A DNA stretch of 15,101 bases from an uncultured beta proteobacterium (GTDB lineage: Bacteria; Pseudomonadota; Gammaproteobacteria; Burkholderiales; Rhodocyclaceae), in contig CAIYYE010000245.1 in the NCBI GenBank assembly GCA_903930395.1, positions 1 through 15,101 of the forward strand. Reading direction: 5' to 3'. Positions 13,502-15,101 of this stretch are shown piece by piece (position 1 is the stretch's first letter; every line of letters starts with the position of its first letter). The translations under genes and the position numbers were made by a program. The notes under the pieces are model-generated. The model saw only the letters and a program-made list of their open reading frames with translations. It was not told where the DNA came from and made no database searches.

Positions 13502-14572
13502 ATGAAACGACTTTCTGAAACCTGCGCCACCTTGTATGCCGATCTCAAGGACAGGGCCTGCGGGGATGCCGGCCGACTGCCTCCGGGCGGCGCGTTCACC
13601 AAAAAAACCGTCAACGGAGGTATCTACTGGTACTACCAGACACCACAGCTCGACGGGCAACGGCGGCAAATCTCGCTGGGTAGGGAATCCGATGAATTGC
13701 TGGCAAAAATTGACCAGTGGCGGGCAGTGCAATCAGATGCCGCAGGCTTGAGCGACGCACGCAAACGACTCGTCGCCATGTTGGGCGTAGGTGGCGCCCA
13801 TCTGGAGCCAGGGCGCCCCGCAAAACTGTTGTCACGGATGAGCCAGGCAGGCCTGTTTGACGCCGGCGGCGTCCTCGTTGGTTCCTTTGCCTTCGCTTGT
13901 TACGGAAACATGCTGGGAGTGTCCTTCGGTTCTGCGCTGATGCGAACAAGCGACATGGACTTCTCACTCGAGCGGGAACTCGATATCGGCCTCCAGCGTT
14001 CAATTCCTGAAGATCTTCGGCTCGTCGAACTGGCCCTGAAATGGCCGCCACAACTCTTACCCAGCGCCCCCCCCTTCAACCTGATTGCCCCTGACGGCTT
14101 CAAGGTCGAATTCCTTACCGCACAACACGCTGCGACAGAGCGAACACCCGTGCTCATTGAGCGCTTCTCTGTACATGCAATGCCGCTTCCTTACATGGAC
14201 TACCTTCTCAACCAAACGCAGGACGCCGTGGTCCTTAACAGCGCGGGGATCCCGGTAAAAGTACCGGACCCAGCGAGGTTCGCTCTTCACAAACTGGCCG
14301 TTTCCCAGCTGCGTCCGGTCGGTGAGAAAACAAAATCCGACAAGGACATACGCCAAGCTGAGCAACTGCTGGAAGTACTCCTGTCCGACAACCCGGGGTC
14401 CGCGATGCTCGCCACCGACGCAGTCAACGAACGGGAAGACCTTCTCGGAAACCTGGTCCTCAAGGGTGCAAGTCGGTTACCAGCAGAAATGCGGGAGTCC
14501 TTGCGTAGCTTGGTTCACAACAAGGTTTGGAATGCCGAACTTGGCAAAGCCATCCCTGAAGAGCCTCGATAA
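13502..14572 (+). CDS. GSU2403-type nucleotidyltransferase-fold protein (NTP_transf_8-like), 356 aa
   Basis: The core GGVLVGSFAFACYGNMLGVSF (122-142) followed by MRTSDMDFSLE (147-157) is the nucleotidyltransferase signature: a GS helix (G127-S128) and the metal pair D151/D153. KVEFL at about 201-205 is where the third acidic residue (E203) is expected. This layout fits the GSU2403 family (Pfam NTP_transf_8). The N-terminal 70 residues (FTKKTVNGGIYWYYQTP, GQRRQISLGRESDELLAKI) form a beta-rich basic module like those binding DNA or RNA in integrases and transposases. Substrate is unknown; related folds include AbiEii- and MNT-type toxins that modify tRNA or partner proteins, so a toxin or defence role is possible but unproven. 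The gene stands alone, with a palindromic leaderless promoter, between direct REP-like repeats. Confidence 0.85.
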   Translation: MKRLSETCATLYADLKDRACGDAGRLPPGGAFTKKTVNGGIYWYYQTPQLDGQRRQISLGRESDELLAKIDQWRAVQSDAAGLSDARKRLVAMLGVGGAHLEPGRPAKLLSRMSQAGLFDAGGVLVGSFAFACYGNMLGVSFGSALMRTSDMDFSLERELDIGLQRSIPEDLRLVELALKWPPQLLPSAPPFNLIAPDGFKVEFLTAQHAATERTPVLIERFSVHAMPLPYMDYLLNQTQDAVVLNSAGIPVKVPDPARFALHKLAVSQLRPVGEKTKSDKDIRQAEQLLEVLLSDNPGSAMLATDAVNEREDLLGNLVLKGASRLPAEMRESLRSLVHNKVWNAELGKAIPEEPR

Positions 14573-14592
14573 CTACCGGCTGAGAACAATGT

Positions 14593-14612
14593 GGGGGTCT
14601 GATCCCTATCAT
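14593..14612 (+). repeat. REP-like motif copy 3, right direct repeat of the nucleotidyltransferase cassette
   Basis: GGGGGTCTGATCCCTATCAT, 21 bp after the nucleotidyltransferase stop, is a direct repeat of 13369-13387. The two copies bracket a segment of about 1.2 kb containing only that gene and its promoter. Confidence 0.7.
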
Positions 14613-14649
14613 TTTTGGCTACGATTCAGCTACGGCAGCCCAGAAAAAC

Positions 14650-14680
14650 AAAAAGCCCAGTCTTTTGAACTGGGCTTTTT
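14650..14680. terminator. Strong bidirectional terminator
   Basis: AAAAAGCCCAGT (14650-14661) and ACTGGGCTTTTT (14669-14680) are perfect 12-bp arms around CTTTTGA, with U-tracts on both strands. On plus it ends the nucleotidyltransferase transcript. On minus it lies just after the tRNA-Asn 3' end and is probably that tRNA's original terminator. Confidence 0.92.
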
Positions 14681-14691
14681 GCTTGTATTTT

Positions 14692-14736
14692 TGGCTCCCC
14701 GACCTGGGCTCGAACCAGGGACCTACGGATTAACAG
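14692..14736 (-). pseudogene. tRNA-Asn(GTT) 3' fragment, probable attachment-site scar
   Basis: The minus strand reads from the anticodon loop CTGTTAATCCG through the variable loop, a complete T arm (CCTGG-TTCGAGC-CCAGG), the acceptor 3' strand TCGGGGAG and CCA at 14694-14692. Beyond 14736 the expected 5' half (anticodon-stem partner, D arm, acceptor 5' strand TCCCCGA) is missing and unrelated sequence begins. A 45-nt 3' end with its native terminator but no 5' half is what remains when an element integrates into a tRNA gene and supplies its own 3' copy elsewhere. The functional tRNA-Asn should then lie to the right of the window. Confidence 0.88.
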
Positions 14737-15101
14737 AAGAACACACCACGACGGGTCGGCCCCGTGAACCGATGCGGCACAAGCAACTCCACCGGCCATT
14801 TTCGGCTGCCAGTCGTAGCCGAGCCTATCCCGAACCAGACAGGCGCCAATCGCTGCATCCCGCAATATTTCCCGATGTGAATCAATCGAATATCGACGTT
14901 TTTCGCGAACTTGCCCCGAACGTCGCCAATACTCACCCTCGGACTCGTCACCCACCGCGAGGCCGGCCGCCGTCTGCGCTGCCTGTGGGCACATTGGGGC
15001 AAAGATAGGGCCAGATCATCCCGGCCCCGCAGTCGCCACGCCTGCGCCAAACCCGGGCCCAAGGCGGGCAGATTGCACCCGCCCCGGAGTCGAGCCAGCT
15101 A
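14737..15101. other. Probable left end of an integrated element; no assignable gene
   Basis: This GC-rich stretch starts exactly where tRNA-Asn identity ends. Several frames are open on both strands, but none shows a known motif or a good RBS. Minus-strand frames such as 14730-15062 stop inside the tRNA fragment, which is expected for non-coding sequence as much as for a gene tail. No integrase motif was seen; it would have to lie further right. Confidence 0.5.

Noticed and set aside
14626..14994. 122-codon minus-strand frame at the island edge
   Set aside because: Its second half reads through the tRNA fragment and terminator; no motif or RBS.
14322..15008. 228-codon plus-strand frame over the end of the nucleotidyltransferase
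   Set aside because: It runs through a coding region, a strong terminator hairpin and the tRNA fragment, so it cannot be a normal gene.

Overview
The window looks like chromosome of a betaproteobacterium of the Rhodocyclaceae type (Dechloromonas/Azonexus-like). This is an inference from roughly 60% GC by eye, C-rich third codon positions, the housekeeping set (ettA, rlhA, yaeQ) and two hemerythrin-domain signalling proteins plus c-di-GMP enzymes, typical of motile bacteria living across oxygen gradients. No 16S gene or intact tRNA is present to fix the taxonomy.

Layout. 1-240: the 3' end of ettA (ABC-F translation factor), then two hairpin terminators and a small convergent gene of unknown function (391-669, minus). 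782-4218: a tight plus-strand operon of a SAM-dependent methyltransferase, rlhA (U32 family, 23S rRNA hydroxylation) and a triple zinc-finger protein, followed by a two-CBS-domain protein (4301-4735). yaeQ (minus) is convergent with it. 5424-6130: a secreted rhodanese coupled to a small Cys/Trp-rich putative metal-binding protein that starts at TTG inside the rhodanese stop region. 6105-8206: a divergent pair, a hemerythrin-LuxR fusion regulator (minus) and a GAF/HD-GYP c-di-GMP phosphodiesterase (plus), sharing an intergenic region with a perfect 16-bp palindrome and an FNR-like box. 8262-11833 (minus): an 878-residue hemerythrin-PAS-PAS-GGDEF-EAL protein followed by eamA (cysteine/O-acetylserine-type exporter). 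12-13 kb: an exported protein of unknown function.

From about 13.1 kb the window turns accessory. The 365-bp stretch 13136-13500 holds a REP-like hairpin, a chimeric copy of two exact eamA fragments (58 and 46 bp) joined head to tail, a second REP-like motif, a short match to the HD-GYP gene, and a palindromic promoter for a GSU2403-type nucleotidyltransferase (13502-14572). That gene is bracketed by near-identical direct repeats. Beyond it lie a strong terminator and a 45-nt 3' fragment of tRNA-Asn (minus strand). This looks like the attachment-site scar of an integrated element that begins at about 14737 and runs off the right edge.

How the genes may work together (inference): the two hemerythrin proteins could sense O2 or NO. 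One would control transcription, perhaps of the divergent HD-GYP gene, and the other would set c-di-GMP levels directly. The rlhA operon and ettA are translation-related. The right end is a small mobile or defence-like cassette next to a genomic island.
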